Origin: Phocoena phocoena
Lineage: Eukaryota; Chordata; Mammalia; Artiodactyla; Phocoenidae
Length of the DNA: 64,000 nucleotides
Reading direction: 5' to 3'
Assembly: GCF_963924675.1 (NCBI RefSeq)
Contig: NC_089230.1
Span: 868,001 to 932,000 of the forward strand
Under the pieces are notes generated by a model that was not told the origin of the DNA, made no database searches, and worked only from the letters and a program-made list of their open reading frames with translations. The translations under genes were made by a program, and so were the position numbers. Positions 34,891-45,078 of the stretch are shown here, in pieces. Numbering within the stretch: the stretch's first letter is position 1; every line of letters starts with the position of its first letter.

Positions 34891-35335
34891 ATTTCTATTT
34901 TTTCTTCTACCGTTTCTGCCTTCTCTGGTTTTAATTGAGCACTTTATGATTTTATTTTATCTCCTCTCTTAGCATATTATTTATACATTTTTAATAAACA
35001 TTTTTAGTTGTTGTCTTAGAGTTTGCAATATGAATTTTCAGTGGATGTAAGTCCACCTTCAAATACCACTTTCCTACTTCACAAATAATGTATGTACCTC
35101 ATTATAAATTATTCCCAGTATCTCCCTCCTGTCATTTATTCCCTTTATCCACATACTATTAATTCCCAATACATTGTTACTACCGTTATTTTAAGCAAAC
35201 TGCTTCTTTTAGATCAATTAAAATATGAAAATAAAGGATTTCATTTTACCTTAATTTATTCTTCCTCCAATGCTCTTCCTTTTTCAGAAAGATCCAAATT
35301 TCTGACCTCTATCAATTCCTTCCTCCCTTAAAGAA

Positions 35336-36659
35336 TGTATGTAAATTGTACTTCAACATATTTTATTAAAAAAAATCAAGTCCAGTTCCTGCGTATGGGT
35401 TCTATGGGGTGACGTTTAGGAGAGAGAGATTCAAACAACCACCCTGGAGAAGACCACTGGGAACCCAAGGAAATGGGTAAACAATTAGTGTATCGAGTCC
35501 GTGCTATTTCTTCAAGTAAAGATTGGTTCATACAGTGGAGTATTTCTGCGTGGCTCTGACATATATCTGTGTTAAACAGATGCTTATAGGATGTTTGAAA
35601 TTGTGGAACTCTTCTTGTTTTCATGTAAGGAAGCTTCACCTTAGAAATGGTGTTGACGTGAATGCAGAAACTATTTAAATTGTAAGAAATTCATGGGAGT
35701 GCATAATAACTTTGTCTGAGATTCTGATTCAGTCCACCTAATTTTAATTATTATCTTGCAATGAATAAATTAAAACCATATGATTTAGTCATGTTTGTAA
35801 AATGCTCTTATTTTGAATGTTTTGATTAATCATTTGGTAATACCCCCCCCTTTTAAAGTTTAAATGTCAAACATGGGTGTCAAATGAGTAATGTAAAAGG
35901 TCTGACATATACATTAGCCATATGTAATATTCGGAAACATCTTATTAGACTTTCCTCAGTGAGCTCCTGCCCTGAGAGGCTCAGGATGGTTTCAATTATC
36001 TGTTGAAGAGCTCAAGTCTATAGAATATTAAACTATGATGAAATGGAAAGAATATTTTCAGGCAGCTACAGACACAACCCTGCCTGTCGGGATGAAAGTC
36101 TGGGAATGAGTCATCTAGAAGGGGAGGTGTGATCACATTTCCTCTGTGAGGAGGCCGTGTCTGCAAGGCTGATTGCACAACTGGGACGGCCCTCTCACCC
36201 CTGGCCTGAGAGGCCCTGGGTCACATGCTGGGTCAAGACCACTGGGCAGGGAAGCGCCACAGATGTCCTGGCAGGACAGACAGATCTCCCCAGCCACGTG
36301 GAGACTGCACCTCCTGGGGAATCCCTGGTGTGGCTATTTTTGCTTCTGAGAAGGCTGTCTACATCTGAAAGCGTTGTGTATACACTCCAGCCCGGGGGCT
36401 GCAACCAGTCCTACTCCTGGCGGACTGTATCAGGTGATCTCTGGAGACTGAGGATAGCACCACTTTAATTCAAGCGTTTGGGAGTAAATGGCTTAAATAA
36501 GGTAGTGAAAGGTTGTGAAAAGTCAAGGAGCCGTAATCAAGATGGCACCATGAATTCATGCTTTCAATCCCCACCCCCAGCCCGAACAGTAAGGATTTAG
36601 AAAAAGTACATAATGAAACTGAGTGGAACAAAGGAAGCAGTCATAGTTGGGCTCTTTTT
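35336..36659. other. Unassigned sequence
   Basis: A run of eight C lies near 35844. No repeat or gene recognised. Confidence 0.5.
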
Positions 36660-37015
36660 CTTAATCAATATATATTTTTTTGAAGTATAGTTGATTTACA
36701 ATGCGCTAATTTCTGCTGTACAGCAAAGTGATTCAGTTATTCTTTTTTTTAAATATTCTTTTCCATTATGGTTTATCATAGGATATTGAATATAGTTCCC
36801 TGTACTCTATAGAAGGACCTTGTTGTTTATCCATTCCATATATAGAAGCTTACATCTGCTGACCCCAACCTCCCACTCCATCCCTCCCCAGGCCCCTCTC
36901 TCTTGGCAAACAGTAGTCTGTTCTCTAGGTCTGTGATTTTGTTTCTGCTTCGTAGATGAGTTCATTTGTGTCATACTTTAGATTCCACATATAAGTGATA
37001 TCATATGGTATCAGA
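36660..37015 (-). mobile_element. 5'-truncated L1 3' end
   Basis: Antisense L1: GAAGTATAGTTGATTTACAA, ACAGCAAAGTGATTCAGTTA, CTGTTCTCTAGGTCTGTGAT, CCACATATAAGTGATATCAT. Diverged; no target duplication found. Confidence 0.9.
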
Positions 37016-38019
37016 GCCAGGCTTAGAACTTTCAAAATCAGACCTGGTCCCAGGAGAGGTCCCACTGCTGGTGAGAGGGTGACGCAGGACATGGGGACCC
37101 AGGACCCCCAGTATCAGGCCGCCCACAGGACCAGTGGGAAGGCAAGGGGTGAGTGAGGGGCACAGGTCACAGGTTTCCTACTGATGGGACATCTTCTTTA
37201 CTTCTGCATGTTCTTCCACCACCTCGTCTAAACATTTGCCCCCAAAGTCCAAATACTCTCAGCACCATCCTTGCTGCACTCCGTCTTCAGCAGTTACCCC
37301 AACACATGACACGGCTAAGAATTCCCAGGACACTGCTCCCGGCAGTGAGTGCGAGAAGGGCCCTCTCGCCAGTCTCTGGGACCAGGCAGATGTGCCCCAG
37401 AGGAATTAGCTGTGAACTGAGTTTCCAGGGATAAGAAAGTGGTAATAGGTGAATAAGCCTGGGAGACAGGACAGGAACTCCGGAGAGAAGAGATAGCACA
37501 TGGAAGACACAGAGAGAGAAAGATCCTGGTGGATGTGCCCCCCGAGTGGTACCACTGAAGCACTGAAGACAAAGGTGGACGTGCTGGCTGGTGGCAGATC
37601 CCTAAATGCTTCCTAAGAAAGCCGGGGTTCACCTGCCGGCCAGTGAACAGCCATTCCAGGTGTAAAGAATCAGAAGACAGCAGATCTACTTTGAATGAGG
37701 TCTGTTTTAGATTAATAAGTAAATTCTGGTTCTAGTGTGGGTGGGGCAGACTTGAAAATGTGAGATCATGAAAAGTCAGGATTGTAATGCCATCACCAGC
37801 TCCTGACCCCCGCTCTTTACCTGTAGACGCCCTTATCACTCACACTCACCTGTAGATGCTCTCCATGCCTCATGGTCACCTGGCACCTGGGACGCTGACC
37901 AAGGCTCTCCTTGAAGGGCGAGTGTGTGACATGTGGTTCACACACAAGGTTGCAATTCTTTTGGTTCAAGAGTCTGAGCTTTGTGGGGAGACAGATCTGC
38001 CCTTGACAATGGTTTTATG
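37016..38019. other. Unassigned sequence
   Basis: Moderately GC-rich. A consensus-like minus-strand donor (CTACAG|GTGAGT) lies at 37844-37855 but has no convincing acceptor. Confidence 0.45.
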
Positions 38020-38150
38020 TCTCCCCAGCTGCGTGGTCTCCGTCATTGGGCTAATGTCTTGAAACTTCAGTGTTCTTATGTATAAAATTTGAATAATAAC
38101 ACTCAGTCTTTAGATTGCTGTGAGGGTTCAGTGTACAGTCCGTGGAAAGC
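38020..38150 (+). repeat. MIR SINE fragment
   Basis: CAGCTGCGTGGTCTCCGTCA, then TTCTTATGTATAAAATTTGA and GCTGTGAGGGTTCAGTG: diverged second half of MIR. Confidence 0.65.
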
Positions 38151-38800
38151 GTTGACAGTGTTGAGGAGTTATCTGCGAGAGGGACGAGGGGCCCTCTTGG
38201 GGGAGCTCGGAGGACGAGGTCACTGGTCATCGGGGTCAGATGGCGACCTGAGAGACTCCTGCTGCCGAACCTGTCCCAGAAGATGCGAGGGGGCTTTGGG
38301 GGAGATGGAAACAGTGTCTTCTTTCTGAGGTGAATCCCAGGCACCAGGAAACTCTGGTTAAGGACATTTAGTTTGTGCCTGGAAACACGGGGCTCAGAAG
38401 AGAGTCTGGGTCTGGACCTGTGAATCTGGAAGAACGTAAGTGAGGCTGAGGTCATGGGAACCCACCAGGTTTTGTAGGAGGAACAGGGAGTGGGGAGAGG
38501 AAGGGGCTGAGGATAGACCCTGGGGACCCGCGTGCATGGCCTCTGGGGGCTGGACAGCAACTGGGGGTGGGGGGGACATGGGCCCCCAGGGTAAGGACAC
38601 CCCCAGGGGCTGTTTCGTCAGCACACGGCCCTCAGATCCGAGTCCACCGCCCGCCTCTGGTACCCGCTCCTCGGAATTCAATGGGATTCAGCCGACTGTT
38701 CTTGTGATTGTTTTGGAACTCAGCAGAGTCTAGAAGGCTAGTAGTTAGAGGCACATCCTCACTTGGCCTGCAAAATCCAAACCCATCTCACCACTGGCCG
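38151..38800. other. Unassigned GC-rich sequence
   Basis: Overlapping chance ORFs on both strands and a G-rich run near 38566. Nothing recognised. Confidence 0.5.
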
Positions 38801-38938
38801 TTCAGTTGTATTTGTTTGTTTGTTTGGATTTTTGGAATTTTATTCTATTTTTTATACAGCGGGTTCTTATTAGTTATCCATTTTATACATATTAGTGTAT
38901 ATATGTGAATCCCGATCTCCCAATTCAGTTGTTTTGTT
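38801..38938 (-). mobile_element. Very short L1 3' end
   Basis: Antisense L1 terminus (TTTATACAGCGGGTTCTTAT ... CCCGATCTCCCAA) of about 110 bp. Near-identical flanks TTCAGTTGTNTTGT lie at 38801 and 38924. Confidence 0.85.
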
Positions 38939-40020
38939 TTCTACTTTAGGTATTGGAGGAAAGAGCTGTGATTATGTGAATTGAGTACCCAGCTTGCAGC
39001 TTGATAAAATTAGCAGCCCCGTCATTCTGTTCTCACTTAATCGGTGTGCTTCGCTCTTCTCTTGCCCATTTTCCTTTCCTTTTTCTATCACAGCCCGGTA
39101 ATCTAAGAATCGTGAGAAGAAGCTGTTTAAAAGTCACCCAGCTTTTGCATGGTTTGAATCGAATAAACAGTGCTGTCCAGATGGGGAAACTAACATCTTG
39201 AAAACTGAAGGATCTCATCCAGCTTCTAGAAAAGGCGAGTCACCTCTGGGACTGTCAAGAGCCGCAGTGAAGTTGCTGGGAGGAAACAGAAGTCCGTCCT
39301 TTCTGGTCCCATAAAGACGGTGCTCTCTGTGAGGATTCCTATAACCGAAGTCCACGAGTCCACGTGCACTGCCCACATCTGGGTCATGAGGTGGCTCCCT
39401 CCGAGCTGGAGCATGGGAGGCAGCCCTTCATCTGCCACTTGATGTCACATGGATGTCTCTCAGCAACAGAGCAGGGGTGGGAGCTGGGGGTGTGTCCAAT
39501 CACAGATCACGCACGGCGGTGTGACAACAAAGGTACGTGTGTGCAGACATGTGCGTGTACAGACGTACGAACATAAAGGCACGCACGTATGCCCATGCAC
39601 CATGCTAGCATCACAGAGCCTGGTATCAAAATGGCAGCCCTGACTGATAGAACTATTGCCTAATCTTTCTGCATCTCATCCTCCTAAATTTTACAATAAT
39701 TGTAAACTGGTCTCTAAAGCTTTTCCTAGCCCTACCTGGAAATGGCACACAGCTCACGGCTCCCACCCTGCCTCCCACTGCCAGGCCCTCTTCCCCACCC
39801 TCACGCAGAGGAGGGCGGCCCCAGCTCCGCGTGTCCTGCTCGGCATGGCCTGTCTCCGTGGCTTTGCTCACGGGGTGCACGGCGGGCTCCTCCTTCCCTC
39901 AGGGCCTGGCCCCTCTTCGCCCCCCTAGGAATCGTGCCCCCGCAAGTGCTGGGTGCTGGCCTGACACGTGGTGTTCATGGTGACCTGGAGGCTGAGACGC
40001 CCAATTTCTGCTCCCTTCAG
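38939..40020. other. Unassigned sequence
   Basis: 39700-40000 is GC-rich with overlapping ORFs. It ends in a strong plus-strand acceptor at 40020. Confidence 0.5.
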
Positions 40021-40097
40021 GGCCGAACTGCTTGATTTGGGGGACAGTCCGCAGAAACTGGCTGGGGTGCACACAAGGGTACTCGCCAATTACAAAG
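40021..40097 (+). other. Candidate internal exon
   Basis: A textbook acceptor (CCAATTTCTGCTCCCTTCAG ending at 40020), 77 nt, then a good donor (CAAAG|GTAAGA). Two of three frames are open. The frame entering with one leftover base reads AELLDLGDSPQKLAG and then VHTRVLANYK, which looks strikingly protein-like. It would enter with 1 nt and leave with 1 nt. I could not name a protein. No repeat covers it. The signals are seen; exon status is inferred. Confidence 0.35.
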
Positions 40098-40814
40098 GTA
40101 AGAAAGGATGAGCGTGGGATGGTCTATACTTCGCTTTCCCATTTTATGTACAATACACCCATTACTTACTTACAGTAGACTTACTATTGGGACACTTAAC
40201 TGTGCTCACTTCGAACAGTTAATGCTCGGATATGGGACACGGTTTCCAATGTTCCACAGGCTGTAAAGGGAGCGTCTCTCCTGCACCTGTGCCTGCCCGC
40301 CCCCCCTCAGAAGCAAGCTCTGTCCTGTGCATCTCCTGCACTATCCTGGAAATACCCAATCCCAGGTTACTTTTGCTTTTAAAGGCAGTGTGGTGAAGGA
40401 TGCTTTAATTCAGGTAGCAGTTTCTGTGTCTTGGATTAAACAAATAACACAGGAAATAATCAAAGATCAGGAAAGTTTATCTGATTCAGAATGAGGCTCC
40501 CAGATCCTAAGTTGGAACCTTGGAAGGAAGAATGCAAGTAGCTCCGTGTGACTCTGATGACGCTGCCCTTGGCCCATCTTCCCAGAGCAAGAAGCAGCCC
40601 ACACTCAAGAAGCAGCTGCTCTGTGCTGGGCTGGATGCTAGGCCTTCAAAGAACATAAGCCTCTGTCACTCATGAGTCTGGAGTTTGTAGCCCAGGAAAA
40701 CAAACAAAAAGTGTTTCTTTTTTACAAAAGGTATTTGTATACCTTTTGAATAGGTCAGGTATGCTTTACTGCAATCATGGGATTTTTATTCTTATGTTGT
40801 TCTGTACCCTCTAG
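40098..40814. other. Unassigned sequence
   Basis: No repeat recognised. It ends in the acceptor tract at 40789-40814. Confidence 0.5.
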
Positions 40815-40902
40815 TCAAAAGAAAATGATGAAAACACACATGCCATACAGGAAAGTTATTGGGAGTAAAAACTCTTGTTGTGGAAGGCTCTGTGGCATGC
40901 AG
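40815..40902 (+). other. Candidate internal exon
   Basis: Acceptor with a long pyrimidine-rich lead (TTGTTCTGTACCCTCTAG, ending 40814), 88 nt, then the perfect donor CAG|GTAAGT (40903-40908). One frame is open through the segment (QKKMMKTHMPYRKVIG then SKNSCCGRLCGMQ). Joined to 40021-40097 in that exon's best frame it meets a stop within a few codons. So the two are not obviously one coding transcript; a non-coding RNA or separate isoforms are possible. Confidence 0.3.
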
Positions 40903-41639
40903 GTAAGTCAGGGGTGTTTCCAAAGGGTTATTTGCTATCGGGGTGACTTGGCCGGACAGGCAGTACATGAGGGCTGCTCGTTTTGAAGGAATGACACTTA
41001 CATGGAGATCAGTGAGCTGGAGGTGGGTTTAGTCCCCATACGCTGTTGTTGCTTTGCAGGCTCAGAAACCCAAAGGCCGGGAAGAGCTGGTGTGGGAGGA
41101 GGGTGGGCAGGGAGGGGGCCGAGGGACCGCGTGGCGGCCTGTGCAGCTGCCCGTGGGATCCCGAGGGGACTCAGCCACGGGGCCACTCCCAATCCAAGAA
41201 TTCACTTCCCTTGGAAGCTAAACATGTTGAAACTGTGTTAAAGGTCTGAAATCAGATCATTGATGAACGACAGCTCTGTTCTGTGTTTATCTCGGTGGTG
41301 CCCTGAGTCACAGCCGTGTCAGAACTCCGGTGAGTCACAGTGTTATGAACGGCATGGTCTGACTAGTTTTGCAAACCAAATTCGCGTCCCTCAGCACCTT
41401 CTGCGTCCTCCTTCCCAGCGTTGCTCGGCGGGGGTCGCATCTGTCTGTCCCTGTGTGCCCTCAGGCCCACGCGGGGCTGGGCATGCAGTGGACCAGCAGT
41501 GGGACGTGAGGCCAGGAAGTCACAAGTGGATGAGTGTCTAGAAAACCCCAGATCACGTCCTTACTAGTGGCATCAGTGACATTTTTGACAGCACTAGGTT
41601 TTAGTGGTGATGTACAATGGAAATGTTCATTTTACAAAG
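40903..41639. other. Unassigned sequence
   Basis: Moderately GC-rich, no recognised repeat. Confidence 0.5.
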
Positions 41640-41755
41640 TAGGATTAACTTATTTTGTGACATGTATACATACAGCAAATCACCACATTGTACACTTTAA
41701 ATATCTCATGGTTTTATTTCTCACTTATACCTCAGTAAATCTGGAAAAAAGACTC
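41640..41755 (+). mobile_element. L1 3' end fragment
   Basis: Sense-strand terminus: ATTGTACACTTTAAATATCT, then TTATACCTCAGTAAATCTGG and an A run. Diverged. Confidence 0.7.
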
Positions 41756-42687
41756 TCTTTTTGTAGCAAGGCTTCCATCAGATCCGCCACGTGAGGCTTA
41801 GGGCTCCAGACACTTAGCAAGTGATCATATGCTTCTCTTCTTGAAAAGCAGGTGGAATCACAGTGGACATACATCATCTCTGCATCCTTTCCCAGGAGAT
41901 TGACCATGAAGGCTGTAGCTGAATCTCACGCTCCACTCTCTGGGCTGATTGCTCCCTACGTTCTTCTAGCAAGGAACAGGGAGAACCTTAGCTGTCTCTA
42001 CCTCAGGAAGTTAGAAGTTGTAACTGGCTTTAAAGATGCTAATGGAGCATGACTGGCTGATTGATGCCAAAGGCCCAGCGTCTCTGCCCCACGGGAGGAA
42101 AGTGGTCAGAACATGTTCTCTCTGTGAAGTGTTCCAATGTTTGTTCCCACTGAACTTGCCTCTGGCTGTTGGACACGTTCTCTGGAGCCTCCACCTCCCA
42201 CGAGGAGGGGCCAGGCTTGGGGCTGCCTGGCTGCAGAGGAACTCGCTCAGCAGGACCTGCTGGGATGGACCGGGATGAAAGGACAGCAGAGCCTGGCTGG
42301 CGGCTGCCTCCCGTTGGCCTGAAATGTCTCTCTCGCTGCACTTTGAAGAACCAGAGACCCAGGCAGAGCTGCTCTGATTCTGGCCGCTATGAAGACATGC
42401 ATGAAACATCAATCTTTATCAGTGGCCTTTTGGAAAAGATGTGGCAGATGGTAGGACACAGCTTTGCCCTCAAGAAAATACAGGGAATCTGTCAAAGCTT
42501 ATGTTGATCCAGTTCCATTCCCCGCACTCACCCACCAGGACCTTCATACTTAAGTCTCTCCCTCTAGAAGGAAATTCAAAGACACTGGCCTGGCCCGCCT
42601 TCCTCTCTGTGGCCAACGCCCCTGGTCCTGCAGCATTCATGCCTTCTGTTCTTCGGGAATATAGTCCCCAGATAATTTTGTCAGATG
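41756..42687. other. Unassigned sequence
   Basis: Nothing recognised apart from short overlapping ORFs. Confidence 0.5.
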
Positions 42688-43132
42688 TGATAGGCTACGT
42701 ACAGCCCCAAAGATGTGCAGATTCAAATCCCTTAGAACCTGTGACTATTCCCTGATTTGGCAAAGAGACTTTGCAGGTAAGTGAATTAAGGGTCTTGAGA
42801 TGGAGATTATCCTGGATTGTCCACATGGGCCCTAAATGCCCCTGCAGTGTCCTTAAGGGGGAGGCAGAGGGATGTGTGACGGCACGGAAGCAGAAGGGAG
42901 GTGACCACTGGGCTGCTGGATGCGGGGAGGGGGAGGGGCTGGAGCCCGGCAGCCCGAGAAGTTAGAATAAGAAGGAGTGGGTTTCCCACAGTCCAGGAGG
43001 GAGGGCATAGTTTTGGTCCAGTACCTCTGGTTGTAGACTTCCAACCTCCAGAATGACACAAGATTGAATACGCGTTGTCTGAAGCCGCCCAGTCTGTGGT
43101 CGTTTGTTACAGCAGCGCTGGGAGTTCATACA
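42688..43132 (+). mobile_element. MLT1-type (ERVL-MaLR) solo LTR
   Basis: Plus-strand LTR with the family landmarks CCCCAAAGATGTGCAG, GAACCTGTGACTATTCC, GGGTCTTGAGATGGAGATTA, TCCTGGATTGTCCACATGGG and, at the end, GTCTGTGGTCGTTTGTTACA. Starts TG, ends CA. It carries a perfect splice donor GCAG|GTAAGT at 42777-42782. Target repeats are not evident, as expected at this age. Confidence 0.85.
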
Positions 43133-44176
43133 GGGACCAAGTGTCGGCCAAGAGCAAAGGCGTTGGTTCTCAGCCCCTCTTGTAGCTCTTGGCCGTCGTG
43201 CTGGGTTCAGATGGTGAGACACACCTGCAAGCGTGGTGCCAACCATCCCTGGAAAGTCTGCTTAAAGAAGGGGTCCGACTTCTCTGTTCTTCTTCCTGCC
43301 AACTATGCTGACATGTTCTCTGGACGCCAGCAGCCGTCTGGGACCATGAGACAAATTTGGGAATGAAGTCTGCACACGGTGGGTCAGCAAGACGAGATAA
43401 GCACGGCAGCAAACCTCCAGGTCTCAGGTAGGAGGAACAAATCCTCATTCGAGCCACACACCTTCTTATCCATCTCCTCCGAAGGGCCCTGTGGATCGAT
43501 GTATGCCTCTGTTTCTTGCCCTCTAAAACTTTTAGCGTAGCAGTATCATAAATTTATAAATAGGAAGAAAATCTGATTAGATTAATTTACAATAAGGTGT
43601 GGTTGACCAAGAAATTTCTCGAAGTTTACATTTGAAGAATAAGCATGTTTTAAATCAAATGCCCCTCCCAGACTGTACCTTTCCCATTTAGGATAAGACA
43701 GAAGGAGAAAAGAGCCAGGCTTCACCCCCGTGGACCCTCTCCATCTTTGCAGTTTCCACAGTGGTTGGAAGTTTGGAGCTGCAGAGCAATATTTCTTTTT
43801 GCTTTTTTTCGATGTTTGTAATTGCTATTTATTTTCGTGTTCCCTCTTATTTTCTCTTCTCTAACTCATAGAAGACAGGAGTTTTCTATTTAGGTCTATG
43901 TTGAAACATCCTAATGTTGCTGTCAGCACAATATTTTATGGAAGCAAATGCAGTGATTTGACTGTCCTTCACTTGAGCATCTTAAAAACATAACAATAGT
44001 AAGATTCATAAAGTCTAAGATCATTGAATCGTATTTTCCCTTCTGTTTATGGAACAAAGCTTTCAATTGATTTTATGAGTTAGCTCCCAAATACTCTCTC
44101 TTTGTGAAGCAGTGGGGATGGGGTTACAATGCTGGTGTCCGCCCAGTGACCCAACACCTGTCCTTCCTGCCTATAG
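43133..44176. other. Unassigned sequence
   Basis: No recognised feature. It ends with the pyrimidine tract TGTCCTTCCTGCCTATAG (to 44176). Confidence 0.5.
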
Positions 44177-44310
44177 TGAAAGAAGATGAAAGCTGGCCCT
44201 TCGATGCTGGGGCGACGGAAAGTCTTTGGGAAATGCATCGACAATAAAAGCAACATTTAATTATGTACAGCTTATCACTGTATGTTGAATAAAGCTCTTG
44301 AGATGTTTGT
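44177..44310 (+). other. Candidate terminal exon with poly(A) signals
   Basis: A good acceptor (ends 44176) is followed by a short open frame, KEDESWPFDAGATESLW then EMHRQ and TAA at 44243. Two AATAAA hexamers follow at 44243-44248 and 44288-44293. A GT-rich element (GATGTTTGTG, then GGTTTTGT) lies 10-40 nt downstream of the second, as at real cleavage sites. It could be the last exon of a gene or lncRNA on the plus strand, with upstream exons at about 40-41 kb. The protein was not recognised. Confidence 0.3.
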
Positions 44311-44994
44311 GAAAACAGATTCTTGCAGCCTGGTTTTGTACCTTCCTGCCTTTCACTAGGCCAGGAAAAGACATATCTTTTCCCTTTTTCTCAGCTTCTT
44401 GGCAATGTCAGTTCCCATTCCAGCCAAAATCTAGAAGTGCAGAGAGCGCTGATTGAGAAGAGCTATTTGAAAAACCAGTATGTTTAATACCACACAGGGG
44501 GCTGGCTTGAACTTGGAAATGAATGTCCACCTCCAATCTTTGCATCAGAGCGGTTTCAGCAGGTTTCATCGCTGCCTTGCAGAAGGACGACTGCATTGCT
44601 GTCCCTCAGAAGGTCATGTAGCCCCCAGACGAGGGCATTTCCACATCAATGGAACCCTACAGCCAACTCAGTAAGATCTCTCAGAAACAGGTTGAAGAGG
44701 ATCAGTGTTTCCTAATCAGATTTGATATTTCAATGGATTGAAGTTATTTAGATGTTTAAAATGAATACTATTCTTCTGAGATTCTGTGTCTCTGAAGGAA
44801 ATTTTAAATGAATCTTTAAAGGGTTATTGTTGGGAGTATGTCCTATGAACTGTTCATATGAACCCGTGGACTGGAGTCCAGAGATGCTCGGGAAGCTGGA
44901 TGTTTTTAGTAGGAAGATTAGGTTTTCAAAAGTCGATTGTTGAACAAGGGCCTTCTTATCGTAAATGTCAAAAGGCTACGTAAGAAATAGTCAA
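44311..44994. other. Unassigned sequence
   Basis: Nothing recognised. Confidence 0.5.
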
Positions 44995-45078
44995 TTTATT
45001 TTTGAATTTTATTTTATTTATTTTTTTATACAGCAGATTCTTGTTAGTTATCCATTTTATGCATATTAGTGTACATAA
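44995..45078 (-). mobile_element. Very short L1 3' end
   Basis: Antisense L1 terminus: TTTATACAGCAGATTCTTGT and ATTTTATGCATATTAGTGTA, with T-rich lead. About 80 bp. Confidence 0.8.

Larger units (their letters stand above)
31330..35335 (-). mobile_element. Old L1, host of three later insertions
   Basis: Antisense L1 in four pieces: 31330-31969, 33756-34039, 34309-34665 and 34891-35335. Order and content are consistent with one element. T-rich ORF2 sequence with TCCACTGTGGTCTGAGAGCA resumes after the retrocopy as GTGAATGTTCCAGGTGAGTT. The minus frame at 33777-34016 has endonuclease motifs (TGDFNSPLS, SRRQKI, LIGIYR). Small indels break all frames. Confidence 0.85.

Noticed and set aside
37816..37855. 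Two minus-strand donor-like sites (CTACAG|GTAAAG and CTACAG|GTGAGT)
   Set aside because: They sit in a short local repeat and no plausible acceptor lies upstream.
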